This document shows, one piece after another, positions 1 to 8,376 of a DNA stretch of 34,309 bases. The notes under the pieces are model-generated. The model searched no databases and had not been told where the DNA came from. It saw only the letters and a list, made by a program, of their open reading frames with translations. Within the stretch, counting starts at the first letter, position 1; each line of letters begins with the position of its first letter. Where the stretch lies: positions 1 to 34,309 of the forward strand of contig JANQGW010000123.1 in assembly GCA_028282905.1 (NCBI GenBank), given 5' to 3'. The stretch is from Sedimentisphaerales bacterium. Its GTDB lineage: Bacteria; Planctomycetota; Phycisphaerae; Sedimentisphaerales; Anaerohalosphaeraceae. A program made the translations under genes and the position numbers.

Positions 1-136
1 AACACGAGTGAGCGAGATAGTTTCTGAGAAAATGGAGGGTTTCAAAGAAGTTTATTCTGATTTTACCAAGTTGTATCGCAATCATCCGTTTTATGATTCG
101 CCGGACCTCACTGGATGGCATTTATATTTGAAGTAG
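1..136 (+). CDS. C-terminal end of an unidentified protein (cut by window start)
   Basis: An open frame running in from the left edge (codons begin at position 2) encodes 44 residues and ends at TAG 134-136. The visible tail is hydrophilic, rich in aromatic and charged residues, and ends in GWHLYLK. I do not recognise the family. It has no hydrophobic segment. It lies on the same strand as the next gene, about 130 bases upstream, with no obvious terminator between them. The reading is supported only by an uninterrupted frame up to the edge and plausible codon use, so it remains tentative. Confidence 0.45.
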   Translation, partial: TRVSEIVSEKMEGFKEVYSDFTKLYRNHPFYDSPDLTGWHLYLK

Positions 137-269
137 TATTGATTTGCTGACAAAAAACCGACAGTTGTCAAGAGTCAGTCAAATTCTCCAAACAGTGACG
201 ACATGTTTTCGGCAAGGGTTGGTGCGGGATCGAATTGATTGAATTTAGTTTATGAGGAGTATCTGACGA

Positions 270-1331
270 TTGAAGTGGATTGGAATTTTAGTCTTTATCA
301 CATTATTTACAGGTGTTTTCGTTGGGGGGTATTACTATATTTTGTCCCGGTTGTTTACGCTGTTTAACATAAAAAAGACGCTTTTTTTCTGGGTGTTATT
401 ACTGCTTCTTTCGTTTGGATATGTGCTTTTTTCAATCCTCGAGCGCGTGTTTCCATGTTTTTTGTGCCAGTTACTTTTGCGATTCTCTGCAATTGGCCTT
501 GGTGTTGGATTGCTGTCTCTGATAGTCCTACCTGTTCATGATTTACTTCTTTGGATGTTTAAATTTTCGACAAGTGTGTCCCGATGGGGGCTGGTTGGAA
601 TGATATTGTTTTTAACAATATATTCGATTATCAATGCTATGCGATTGGAAATCAAACGGATTGAACTCACCGGTCCGGTTGATACGAAACTGGTTCAACT
701 TAGCGATATACATCGTGGTTCCGTCAGTGAAAGACATCTCAAAAGGCTTATTGAACAAACCAATCAACTGGATCCGGATTTAATTTTAATTACAGGGGAT
801 CTGATCGACCCGGCGGAAGATTTAACTGATAATTCACTTAAGATTCTGGAAGAATTTAAGGCGCCGGTGTATTGGGTATCGGGGAACCATGAACGGCTTG
901 CGGGAATGAAATCAGTTATAAGAATGATTGAGCAAACTTCGGTCATTCCACTTCGCAACGAAACCACTCAGATTGGCAATATTCAGTTGATCGGGATCGA
1001 TGATAGCCGCAACCGTAAACAGGTTGAACAAGTTTTAACGGGAATAGATGTTGATCCGGATTGCTATTCAATTCTGATGTATCATCAACCGGAAGGCTGT
1101 AATGCTGCCGCAAAAGCAGGAATCGATCTGATGCTTTGCGGCCATACCCATAATGGGCAAATCTGGCCTTTTAACTGGGTGGTCCGTTCTCGATTTAAAT
1201 ATCTTTGCAGTCTGTACGAAATCGACGGGATGAAATTGTATGTTTCTCCCGGTTCCGGAACTTGGAGCCCGCCAATGCGGTTAGGCAGTCGAAACCAAGT
1301 CACAATGATTCAATTGCGAAAAGATAGTTGA
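270..1331 (+). CDS. Membrane-anchored metallophosphoesterase (YkuE/YaeI-like)
   Basis: The 353-residue protein starts at TTG 270, chosen because GAGGAG lies at 254-259 at suitable spacing. The first ~125 residues hold about four hydrophobic membrane segments. A calcineurin-like phosphoesterase domain follows from ~residue 140: D-x-H (Asp146, His148), the GD motif in ITGDLID, GNHE (His207), a His in MYHQPEG, and GHTH (291-294). These are the ligands of a two-metal centre, and all are present. Family members hydrolyse phosphodiester or phosphomonoester bonds; YkuE/YaeI-type proteins act at the membrane and some cleave lipid A precursors or other lipids. The substrate here is unknown. A weak hairpin follows the stop. 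It appears to be a single-gene unit, unrelated to the sigma factor downstream. Confidence 0.85.
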   Translation: MKWIGILVFITLFTGVFVGGYYYILSRLFTLFNIKKTLFFWVLLLLLSFGYVLFSILERVFPCFLCQLLLRFSAIGLGVGLLSLIVLPVHDLLLWMFKFSTSVSRWGLVGMILFLTIYSIINAMRLEIKRIELTGPVDTKLVQLSDIHRGSVSERHLKRLIEQTNQLDPDLILITGDLIDPAEDLTDNSLKILEEFKAPVYWVSGNHERLAGMKSVIRMIEQTSVIPLRNETTQIGNIQLIGIDDSRNRKQVEQVLTGIDVDPDCYSILMYHQPEGCNAAAKAGIDLMLCGHTHNGQIWPFNWVVRSRFKYLCSLYEIDGMKLYVSPGSGTWSPPMRLGSRNQVTMIQLRKDS

Positions 1332-1913
1332 ACTATATAAATCTGGTTAACAGATAATATAGTCTTTTCTCTCTTTTTAGGGATAAGTGCGGTAGGATGC
1401 ACTTATTCCTATCTTAGATTTTAGAACCCATCGAAACTCCCTGAATTCTGAATTGAACCAGATACACTTTTAGTTGAAATGACAAAATGGGCCACAATAA
1501 TACTTTTGTGTAAATGGCTCATTATCCAGTGTTTATGTTTTTTGTGCTGTTGATGCCGCACAGAATAAGCGGAAGTAGCAACTGTGACTCGCTGTGATAA
1601 CCTGCATTTCTCCAAAACAACATTTCTGAGAAGGGGTAGTCAATCTTGTTTTTTATTATAGGTGTGTCATGTCATTTATTAGAACAAGAGTAAAAAGTAA
1701 AACGTATAGACATGGGATATTCTGGGTGTTGGCACCCAGAGACTCTTGTAAGGTGTTTTTTGTTAGTCATTACAGGGCAATGATTTAAAGTTATTTAGCA
1801 ATTCATATTTCATGAATTTTTAGAAAAGAGTTAAAAAAAAGGGTGACAAAAAGGGGGATTTAGAAATTTCCAGACGAGAATAAGCAAACTCGACTTAATA
1901 AAGGCGTAACGAA
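1332..1913 (+). promoter_or_regulatory. Long AT-rich leader/intergenic region before the ECF sigma factor, with a nested hairpin
   Basis: About 580 bases without a convincing gene. The clearest structure is a two-tier inverted repeat. The outer arms are ACAAGAGT at 1684-1691 and ACTCTTGT at 1742-1749. The inner arms are TCTGGGTG at 1721-1728 and CACCCAGA at 1733-1740, with loop TTGG. The rest is AT-rich, including an A-run with GGGTGACAAAAAGGGGG at about 1840-1857. I see no recognisable promoter or known riboswitch. The nested hairpin could be a terminator for upstream transcription (TGTTTTTTGTT follows at ~1754) or a regulatory structure. Confidence 0.4.
1383..1406 (+). terminator. Possible weak terminator after the phosphoesterase gene
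   Basis: ATAAGTGC at 1383-1390 and GCACTTAT at 1399-1406 are perfect complements around an 8-base loop, about 50 bases after the stop. The downstream side is only moderately T-rich with no real T run, so termination is a guess. Confidence 0.35.
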
Positions 1914-2468
1914 GTGGATCAAAAAGAGACTTATATTGGCAATAATCTTGAGGAATCTAAAAGATTTTTAGAGTTGTTGATGCAAAATCAAGATCGTCTC
2001 TACGCCTACATCTTATATCGAGTTCCTAATCGAAATGATGCCGAAGATATTTTACAGGATGTCATTGCATTAATGCTGGCAAAGTTTCAAGACTATGAAG
2101 AGGGAACTAATTTCTTGTGGTGGGCAATTACCATTGCCAAGTACAAGACTCTTTCATTTCATAAACGTAATAAACGCATGGTACTTCTCTTTGATGAAGC
2201 AGACATGGATTTTATACAAGATGAAGCGGTCAAAAGTGCTGAATCTTTGGACGATGAGGCGAATCTATTGAAAGAGTGTTTAAAAAAAATGTCGGCGACT
2301 CAAAAGAAATACATCAGCCTGCGATATGAGGAAGATATGACATATCGGAAGATTGCGAGTTATTTTCATGTTTCAGTGCAATCAGCGTATAGGATGGTAG
2401 CTCGGATTCAAGTCTCGCTATTGAAATGTATACGTTTATCACTACAGTCGGAGACAACCCATGAATGA
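1914..2468 (+). CDS. ECF-type RNA polymerase sigma factor (planctomycete family)
   Basis: A 184-residue protein starting at GTG 1914; the Shine-Dalgarno is weak. Sigma-70 region 2 is seen in the DAEDILQDVIALMLAKF stretch and the following F-L-W-W-A-I-T-I-A-K helix. Region 4 (helix-turn-helix) is seen in RYEEDMTYRKIASYFHVS and the recognition helix after it. Length and composition fit the ECF class common in Planctomycetes and Verrucomicrobia. Its stop overlaps the start of the FecR-like gene by 8 bases, so the two are translationally coupled; family logic makes the FecR-like protein a membrane partner or regulator of this sigma. It is a clear paralogue of the sigma factor at 33315 (shared LKECxKK and RYExDxT segments). 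Confidence 0.92.
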   Translation: MDQKETYIGNNLEESKRFLELLMQNQDRLYAYILYRVPNRNDAEDILQDVIALMLAKFQDYEEGTNFLWWAITIAKYKTLSFHKRNKRMVLLFDEADMDFIQDEAVKSAESLDDEANLLKECLKKMSATQKKYISLRYEEDMTYRKIASYFHVSVQSAYRMVARIQVSLLKCIRLSLQSETTHE

Positions 2469-4143
2469 GCAGGAATTGATGATTAAGGTTGCAAACCTAC
2501 TTTCACTTGCTCGCGAGGGTACTATTCGTGACGATCAGTTAAAGTTGTTGAAAACTATATTAAAAGAAAATAAAGCCGCGCGTTCCGCCTATTTTCAAAT
2601 AGTTAATTTGGAAATCTCTCTGCAAAAGATGGGACGTTCCTCGACTTCTTCGCTGGATAGTGCTTATGATGAGCATACATGGGAAGCGCTAAAATACTAC
2701 GAACAGATTGCCCCGGCTCTTGAAGTTTCCGACAAAGATTCGCAGCAGGAGTTAATTCAAAACATTGTGCACCCTAAAGTGTCACGTAAAATCAGCAAGT
2801 TTAATATTGTTTCCATCATAGCCAGCGCTGCGGCGATTCTTTTATTGGTGCTGTTTGTGAAGTTCATTCCTGAAAAACAATACAGTGTTGAGGTGGCCAG
2901 TCTTATTGATCAATTTAATGTGAAATGGGCGGACACACGCATGGATTTGGAATCCGGCTGCCGTCTTTGGACTAACGAACCGCCTTATATCCTGGAAAAA
3001 GGGATTGTCAGCATTTTCTATGACGAGGGAGTTGAAGTTCTCATCGAAGGTCCGGCGAAATTTGAAATTGAGAGATCTGGGCTGTTTCTTGAATACGGAC
3101 GATTATTCAGCCATGTGACTGAATCGGGATTGGGTTTTAGTGTTCAAACACCGACCTGTCAGTTTTTGGATTTGGGAACAGAATTTGGTGTGAAATCGGA
3201 CATTGATGGTTCTTCAGAATTGCATGTAATCAAGGGGAAAATACAGTTATTTGCAGGGAACAAAAGCAGCCCTAAAATCAGTCAAATATTAGAGAAGAAC
3301 ACAGCTGTGCGGTTTGATGCGGTCAAAGGTCGGGCCAATGCCATAGCGATTAAGAAGACAGCTTTTGTTCGAAAGATTTCTTCAGAAAGCAGGCTTGTCT
3401 GGCGTGGAGAGAATCTAAGCCTGGCTGATATTGTCGGCGGCGGTAACGGAAGAGGGACGGGAATCAAAGGTCGAGGGGTTGATTTGAAAAGCGGCGAAAT
3501 TGCCTACGAAGATAAAAAGTTCATTTCTTATACGACTGGTTTTTCTGCAGTTTCCGGCAATCCTTTGATTGATGCTGTTTTTATTCCCGATGGCGGTCTG
3601 GGCCCCGTGAAAATCAGTACAACCGATCTTCAATTTTCTGGTTTTGGAGATACAGACGGGCTAAATTATGCCAATATTTTCAATCAGGGAGAGACGATTT
3701 ATTATGCCTTCGGACCAACGAGGCCTATTAGCAGCTGCCCAAGTGTGATAAACGGAATTCAATATGGCAAGCTGAGGGCTCCTTCGGCGATTTATATGCA
3801 CTCAAATGCAGGAATTACATTTGACTTGGCGGCAATACGAAAATCTCTTGGAGGTGCCGTGTCTGTATCGAGGTTTAGAGCTTTGGCAGGCATCCCGGAT
3901 GGACTGGAAAAGGATGTGAAACTGGGCACTCCAAGCGTGGATTTCCGGATTCTTGTCGATGGGAAAAAACGCTTTCAGTCTTTGAAGATGCAGACCGGAG
4001 AGTCGCCGGAAAAGATCGATTTTCAACTTGCCGAGCATGAGCGATTTTTGACATTAGTGGTGACCGATGGGAGTGATGGCTCGGCGATGGACCTGGCGCT
4101 GTTTGCTGATCCGGTTCTAATTTTAATACCAAGTATTGAATAA
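2461..4143 (+). CDS. FecR-like single-pass membrane protein
   Basis: 560 residues starting at ATG 2461, overlapping the sigma gene. Residues 1-110 form a cytoplasmic helical region. One membrane helix lies at about 115-138 (SIIASAAAILLLVLFVKFI). A FecR domain follows at about 190-285 (EVLIEGPAKFEIE and LDLGTEFGV are typical). After it comes the SLADIVGGGNGRGTG stretch, common in planctomycete FecR proteins, and a beta-rich ~210-residue domain of unknown role. Topology predicts a periplasmic C-terminal part. By analogy with FecR, it should pass an envelope signal to the sigma factor. The next gene begins ~240 bases later behind a structured leader, so it is probably a separate unit. Confidence 0.85.
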   Translation: MNEQELMIKVANLLSLAREGTIRDDQLKLLKTILKENKAARSAYFQIVNLEISLQKMGRSSTSSLDSAYDEHTWEALKYYEQIAPALEVSDKDSQQELIQNIVHPKVSRKISKFNIVSIIASAAAILLLVLFVKFIPEKQYSVEVASLIDQFNVKWADTRMDLESGCRLWTNEPPYILEKGIVSIFYDEGVEVLIEGPAKFEIERSGLFLEYGRLFSHVTESGLGFSVQTPTCQFLDLGTEFGVKSDIDGSSELHVIKGKIQLFAGNKSSPKISQILEKNTAVRFDAVKGRANAIAIKKTAFVRKISSESRLVWRGENLSLADIVGGGNGRGTGIKGRGVDLKSGEIAYEDKKFISYTTGFSAVSGNPLIDAVFIPDGGLGPVKISTTDLQFSGFGDTDGLNYANIFNQGETIYYAFGPTRPISSCPSVINGIQYGKLRAPSAIYMHSNAGITFDLAAIRKSLGGAVSVSRFRALAGIPDGLEKDVKLGTPSVDFRILVDGKKRFQSLKMQTGESPEKIDFQLAEHERFLTLVVTDGSDGSAMDLALFADPVLILIPSIE

Positions 4144-4195
4144 TGAAATAAGTTGATTGTATTCGTTTGTAGATGAGATAAAGAATAAATTTTGA

Positions 4196-4306
4196 GCCGA
4201 TGAAACACTCTGGAAAAGCTATCATCGGCCCAATGGTGTTTGCCGAGCATAAAGAGATGCTCTTGCAAAGCGAAAGGTATTATAGTCAATTCCTTCGTTA
4301 ATGCAA
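4196..4306 (+). promoter_or_regulatory. Structured untranslated region (three adjacent helices, possible pseudoknot) ahead of a pseudopilin gene
   Basis: Three consecutive foldable elements lie in the 237-base gap. (1) GCCGATGA 4196-4203 pairs perfectly with TCATCGGC 4222-4229; loop bases AACAC 4204-4208 can pair with GTGTT 4236-4240, giving a pseudoknot topology. (2) GAGCAT 4245-4250 pairs with ATGCTC 4257-4262. (3) TTGCA 4263-4267 pairs with TGCAA 4302-4306, and CGAAAGG 4271-4277 can pair with CCTTCG 4292-4297 with one bulge. I do not recognise it as a known riboswitch class. It ends ~75 bases before the ATG at 4381. The pairing is seen in the sequence; function is inference. Confidence 0.45.
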
Positions 4307-4380
4307 GTCAAAGAACTCTTGTTTTACACCAGTCGTCAACACGGTGGCATAGATACCCTCTTTCTTGGAAAGGACAGGAA

Positions 4381-5202
4381 ATGAACAATCAGATACTCTT
4401 GAAGCGTAATCATAACAAGTCATCAGCTTTTACATTAATTGAACTGCTTGTGGTCATTGCCATTATCGCCTTGCTGATGGCGATTGTGATGCCGGCGTTA
4501 CGTATGGCGAGAGAACAGGCCAAAGAGGTGATCTGCAAGGTTCATCTGAAACAGTGGGGCGTGTGCTATGAGATGTATCACAATGATAACGACTCGGTTT
4601 ATACGCCCGGTACCGAGTATCACAGTGACGGAAGTTACGGTATGGACGGCAGCGGAACCTGGATCGCATTGCTGGATTCATATTATCAGGATCCCAAAAT
4701 CCGTCTGTGCCCGAAGGCGAATCGAACCGAGACCGAAGGCGGGCGGATGCCCATCGCAGCATGGGAGATCAGAACTACCAATGCCTATAGCAACGGCAAC
4801 TTAAGAAAGATTGAGGATGAAATCGGCAGTTACGCGGAGAACTGGTGGCTAACCAGTGGGGACAGTGTTTATGGTGGTGAGTATTCGACTGAGAAGAAGT
4901 TTAAGAAGGCCGGTTTTGCCGGGGCGTTTCAGGTGCCGGTGTTGGGAGATGCCGGATTCTTTCTGTTGAGACCGCTGGAGAGTGATGTGCCGCCGGCCAC
5001 TGATGGAGAGTTCCTTTGGGAAAAAGCTCAAGGTAATGAAATGTACCGGACCTGTCATGATCGTCACCGAGGCGGTACCAGTTGGCTGTTTGCCGACGGC
5101 GCTGCGAGGAAAGTGGAACTGGCGGAATTGTGGGAAATTCGCTGGCATAAGGAATGGGTTCCCGGTCAGCCCAATTGGAACGGGCGGGCCCCATGGTTTT
5201 AA
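4381..5202 (+). CDS. Type II secretion/pilin-like protein with prepilin N-terminus and H-X9-DG C-terminus
   Basis: The frame is open from 4240, but ATG 4381 is chosen because AAAGGACAGGAA lies directly upstream and places the prepilin signal correctly, giving 273 residues. The N-terminus has a short basic leader and then AFTLIELLVVIAIIALLMAIV, the prepilin peptidase/methylation motif (cleavage before Phe, Glu at +5) with a hydrophobic helix. The C-terminus carries H-RGGTSWLFA-DG, the H-X9-DG signature of large planctomycete and Lentisphaerae pseudopilin families. These proteins are exported and presumably polymerise or act as minor pilins; their roles are unknown. It is the first gene of a co-directional set of exported proteins. 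No prepilin peptidase or secretion ATPase is in the window. Confidence 0.88.
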   Translation: MNNQILLKRNHNKSSAFTLIELLVVIAIIALLMAIVMPALRMAREQAKEVICKVHLKQWGVCYEMYHNDNDSVYTPGTEYHSDGSYGMDGSGTWIALLDSYYQDPKIRLCPKANRTETEGGRMPIAAWEIRTTNAYSNGNLRKIEDEIGSYAENWWLTSGDSVYGGEYSTEKKFKKAGFAGAFQVPVLGDAGFFLLRPLESDVPPATDGEFLWEKAQGNEMYRTCHDRHRGGTSWLFADGAARKVELAELWEIRWHKEWVPGQPNWNGRAPWF

Positions 5203-5232
5203 AGGATGGTCAATCATATGCGGCTGTTTTGG

Positions 5233-5248
5233 AATATTTGCAAATATT
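5233..5248. promoter_or_regulatory. 16-bp perfect palindrome upstream of the PEP-CTERM gene
   Basis: AATATTTGCAAATATT reads identically on both strands. It lies 31 bases after the pseudopilin stop and ~115 bases before the PEP-CTERM start. It could be an operator or a small hairpin; no T run follows, so a terminator is unlikely. Confidence 0.35.
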
Positions 5249-5266
5249 ATGTGTTGTTGGTTTTCA

Positions 5267-5300
5267 AAGTGTGTGTGAAGTATGTGTGAAAAAGTGTGTG
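5267..5300 (+). repeat. Three tandem ~11-bp repeats (AAGTRTGTGTG)
   Basis: AAGTGTGTGTG at 5267-5277 and AAGTATGTGTG at 5278-5288 are directly adjacent. A shortened third copy, AAGTGTGTG, lies at 5292-5300. They sit ~65-95 bases before the PEP-CTERM start. Phased repeats at this distance suggest binding sites for a regulator, but a simple GT-rich slippage tract cannot be excluded. Confidence 0.45.
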
Positions 5301-5363
5301 CACTCATTTGGTTAAGAGATGCAAAACAAATGTTTCATTAATTAAATTAACTGGAGGTGAATG

Positions 5364-6017
5364 ATGGAAAGAAAAATGATCTTTGTCTGTATGGTTTTAA
5401 TGTGTGCAGCGGCACTGGTTCAGGCGGGTGTGATCATGGATGACGGTTTTAGTGAAGGGACACTCGCCGCAAACGGCTGGACGCTGACTGACGGCAGCGG
5501 TGTTGCCGCTAAGGAATGGACGCTTTCGGTAGGCAGTTTCGGTAATCCCGGAAACTATATCTGGGGCGGCGGTTCCGGCACGATTCAGGAAGACATTGTC
5601 TCGGGAACCTTATCCAAAGATACCGGCTATGTGATTCAGGCCGACGACATTTTTACCATGACCTTTGACATTAAGGATATGACCGTTGGACTTGATCTCG
5701 AAGGCGCGGTTCTTGCGACGCTTTACTATATGGATGGTGCTGCGGTTCAGGTTTTGGGCAGTGTTGAACATGTTGATAGTGCTGCGATTCCTGCGGGATG
5801 GGACCAGGTCAGCGGGACGCTTACTGCCAATGCGACGGTTGGAGCGGTTGGTAAAAATCTCTATGTCAGCTTTGCCGCCGGGTCCAGTTCATGGAACGGC
5901 ACCTCCGCGCAGCGTATCGGCATCGACAATGTGGTGATTGAGGCGATTCCGGAACCGGCGACCCTGGCCTTATTAGGAGTGGGTGGATTGCTTTCTCTGA
6001 AGCGACGTCGCGGTTGA
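5364..6017 (+). CDS. PEP-CTERM sorting-domain protein carrying the 170-residue module
   Basis: Two in-frame ATGs lie at 5361 and 5364. GGAGG at 5353-5357 is better spaced from the second, giving 217 residues. A signal peptide (MERKMIFVC... to VQA) is followed almost at once by a 170-residue beta-rich module (5433-5942). The last residues are PEPATLALLGVGGLLSLKRRR: the PEP motif, a hydrophobic helix and a basic tail of PEP-CTERM proteins, which are recognised by an exosortase, processed and sent to the surface or extracellular matrix. So the protein is little more than module plus anchor. The module recurs at ~80% identity in the genes at 6119 and 8377. The ligand is unknown; a jelly-roll, carbohydrate-binding-like fold is plausible. 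No exosortase gene is in the window. Confidence 0.9.
   Translation: MERKMIFVCMVLMCAAALVQAGVIMDDGFSEGTLAANGWTLTDGSGVAAKEWTLSVGSFGNPGNYIWGGGSGTIQEDIVSGTLSKDTGYVIQADDIFTMTFDIKDMTVGLDLEGAVLATLYYMDGAAVQVLGSVEHVDSAAIPAGWDQVSGTLTANATVGAVGKNLYVSFAAGSSSWNGTSAQRIGIDNVVIEAIPEPATLALLGVGGLLSLKRRRG
5433..5942 (+). repeat. Copy A of the 510-bp (170-residue) module
   Basis: The copy runs from the codons for I-M-D-D-G-F to V-V-I-E. It shares long identical segments with copies B and C, including [45 protein letters not shown] and [13 protein letters not shown]. All three copies are exactly 510 bp with no net insertion or deletion. Confidence 0.9.
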
Positions 6018-6118
6018 ATTTAAAGGTAAAGCGTGAATGCGTTTGGGCTGTCCCTTGATTTTAAAAAAGAGGCAGCTGGCTTTAGGTATGAAAATAATTT
6101 TTTTGAAAGGGCGTCGGT

Positions 6119-8239
6119 ATGAAAAACAAATTATCTATCTGGTTTCTATTGTTTGCCTGCGGTTTTTTCCTGACTCCGCAAGTGGTCTTGGCTGCTGAAA
6201 TTATGAATGATGGAATTGACGCAGGCACATTCACCGAAAACGGCTGGACACTTGCCGGCGGCAGCGGCGTTGCCGCTAAGGAATGGACGCTTTCGGTGGG
6301 TAATTTCGGCAATCCCGGAAACTATATCTGGGGCGGCGGTTCCGGAACAATGCAGGAAGACATCGTCTCGGGCACTTTGTCCAAGGACACCGGTTATGTA
6401 ATTCAGGATGCTGATAGTTTTACTTTGACCTTTGATATCAAGGACATGACGATTGGGATTGATCTCGGCGGTGCGGTCCTTGCGACACTCTATTATATGG
6501 ATGGTGCGACAGTACAGGTGCTGGGAAGCGTTGAACATGTTGACAGTGCTGATATTCCGCAGGGATGGGATCAGGTCAGCGGCACGCTTGCTGTCAGTGC
6601 GACGGCTGGCGCAGTTGGTAAGAATCTTCATGTCAGCTTTGCTGCCGGCCCCAGTTCATGGAACGGAACTTCCGCTCAGCGTATTGGTATTGATAACGTG
6701 GTTATTGAGCAAAGCCGGGACGAAAGAGCCAAGAATCCCACTCCTTATGGCGGTCAGGGTGTTGACGACGCCAGCAAGGTGTCAGTAGATCTGGCAGCGC
6801 TGAGCTGGCAGGCTCCGACCGCCTTTACGCCGGACGGCTATCGTGTCTTTTTCGGCACCACCGAACCAAACCTGCTGGATACAGATGATTATGGTCTGAC
6901 GGAACTGACCGATGGCGGTGTTGAAGACATTACATCAATTGACCCAACTCCGGTCGGTGATCTGGATGATGACACCCAATACTACTGGGTGGTCGACAGC
7001 TATGAGCCGAATGCTGTCTCCGGCATTCCTTTCCGGCATAAAGGTGATACCTGGACATTCGCAACCGCTGTTCTTGCTCCGTTTATTACAGCGGGACCGA
7101 CGGATACGGCAGCTTTTGCGGGTGGACAGGCAGACCTTCAAATTGAATTTGACAGTCAGGCTGCTATTACCAACAATGACTGGGAAGTTTCCACGGACGG
7201 TGGTACGACCTGGGTTGCCGCCAGCGGTACGGTGTCGATTGATGAAGCCAGTACGCCGAAGCTCTCGACGCTGACGATTGCCAGTGTGGCATTAGGTGAC
7301 GAAGGTTTGTATCGCTGCAGTCTCAGCAATGACAGCGGTTCAATGACAACCGTGAGTGCGAATGCCGAACTGGTGGTCAAACGCCGACTGGCGTACTATG
7401 AGTTTGAAGGCAACGCTGATGATTCCGAAGGCAGCAACGATGGGACAGCTAAGAATGTCGATCCGGCCCTGGCTGCGGACATTACTTATGCCGTAGGTGT
7501 TGTTGGAACACAGGCTGTTGTCTTTAACATCTCGACTGAAGTGACCGATCCGAACCAGAGTTTTATTGAACTGTCTGAGACGGCTTATCCGAACAATGCC
7601 ATCGGCGGCGGCCTCAAGAGCGGTACGATCTGCTGCTGGATCAAGAGTACTACCGGGGAGGGTGCGGTCATGGGTAATATTAACGGTACGGCAGAAGATC
7701 CTGATCAGGAAGCGTGGTATTTCAGATACACCTCTCCGACCCAATTCCGGTTCTTTATGCGTGATGACCTTGACAGTCCAACCAACGCCTTTGCCAATGA
7801 TCCCGATCTGTCTGACGGCACCTGGTATTTTGTCGCGGCTACATGGCAGGGCGGCGATGAGTCCAGAATCTATGTGGGTCGCCTGGGTCAAAACGGCAGA
7901 CTGGACGATGCCGGGAGTTTCGATTCAGATTTGGACTTTTCAGTTTGGCAGAACCCGCAGGTCATCGGCGGTTACTATAACCGCGAAAGTGGAGTTACAG
8001 GCTTTTTGCCGCAAGGCGCGATGATTGACGATCTGCAGATTTTCAACTATCCGCTGAGTGCCGATGAGGTTGCCGGGATTTACCATGTGGTTAATGGTGA
8101 CCTGATGTGTACCGCGCTGAACGGTGAATTTGACGGCAGTGAGTATGACATCAACAACGACTGTATTGTCAATCTGGGCGACTTTGCGATCATGGCTACC
8201 CAATGGCTGAGTGGCGCGTTGTCGGATGGCACGCCGTAA
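6119..8239 (+). CDS. Secreted multidomain protein: module, FnIII-like, Ig-like, LamG-like, dockerin-like
   Basis: 706 residues from ATG 6119. A signal peptide (MKNKLSIWFLLF... to VLAAE) precedes copy B of the 170-residue module (~28-197). Then come a fibronectin-III-like stretch (~205-318, with DTQYYWVVDSY), an Ig-like domain (~320-420, with DEGLYRCSLSN), and a LamG/concanavalin-like domain (~420-655, with GTICCWIKS, WYFVAATWQGG and MIDDLQIFNYPLS). It ends in a single dockerin-like repeat (~660-700, YDINNDCIVNLGDFAIMATQWL) of the type frequent at the C-termini of Phycisphaerae exported proteins. No catalytic domain is visible, so the role is probably glycan or surface binding. It has its own weak ribosome site (GAAAGGG) and is followed by a terminator-like hairpin. 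Confidence 0.85.
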   Translation: MKNKLSIWFLLFACGFFLTPQVVLAAEIMNDGIDAGTFTENGWTLAGGSGVAAKEWTLSVGNFGNPGNYIWGGGSGTMQEDIVSGTLSKDTGYVIQDADSFTLTFDIKDMTIGIDLGGAVLATLYYMDGATVQVLGSVEHVDSADIPQGWDQVSGTLAVSATAGAVGKNLHVSFAAGPSSWNGTSAQRIGIDNVVIEQSRDERAKNPTPYGGQGVDDASKVSVDLAALSWQAPTAFTPDGYRVFFGTTEPNLLDTDDYGLTELTDGGVEDITSIDPTPVGDLDDDTQYYWVVDSYEPNAVSGIPFRHKGDTWTFATAVLAPFITAGPTDTAAFAGGQADLQIEFDSQAAITNNDWEVSTDGGTTWVAASGTVSIDEASTPKLSTLTIASVALGDEGLYRCSLSNDSGSMTTVSANAELVVKRRLAYYEFEGNADDSEGSNDGTAKNVDPALAADITYAVGVVGTQAVVFNISTEVTDPNQSFIELSETAYPNNAIGGGLKSGTICCWIKSTTGEGAVMGNINGTAEDPDQEAWYFRYTSPTQFRFFMRDDLDSPTNAFANDPDLSDGTWYFVAATWQGGDESRIYVGRLGQNGRLDDAGSFDSDLDFSVWQNPQVIGGYYNRESGVTGFLPQGAMIDDLQIFNYPLSADEVAGIYHVVNGDLMCTALNGEFDGSEYDINNDCIVNLGDFAIMATQWLSGALSDGTP
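6200..6709 (+). repeat. Copy B of the 510-bp (170-residue) module
   Basis: The copy starts at the codons I-M-N-D-G-I and ends at V-V-I-E. It has the same length as copies A and C, and is closest to copy A over the last 60 residues ([38 protein letters not shown]). Confidence 0.9.
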
Positions 8240-8275
8240 ACAGTATTAAAGCAGTCTTAACATGAAAAGTTAACT

Positions 8276-8310
8276 CCCGGCCCGTCAAAGGCGAGCCGGG
8301 GTTCTTGTCT
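8276..8310 (+). terminator. Rho-independent terminator-like hairpin
   Basis: CCCGGC 8276-8281 pairs with GCCGGG 8295-8300, extendable by AAC/GTT with a bulge. It is followed by GTTCTTGTCT, T-rich but interrupted. It lies 37 bases after the stop of the preceding gene and would separate it from the large fusion gene. Confidence 0.55.
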
Positions 8311-8376
8311 GTCCTGACTTTTGAACTAAAGATAAGTATTACCAAAATTTCAAATTTTCAAAAATGGGGTATTATT

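Noticed and set aside
4196..4306. A cyclic-di-GMP riboswitch ahead of the pseudopilin
   Set aside because: The spacing and conserved loop sequences of that class are not present; only the general idea of a structured leader holds.
5267..5300. CRISPR or other array
   Set aside because: Only 11-bp units without spacers, three copies; no array features anywhere in the window.
6146..6631. Long antisense frames opposite the repeat modules (also 9922-10530 and 7340-7891)
   Set aside because: They are shadows of well-supported genes; the similarity between two of them only reflects the duplicated module on the plus strand.
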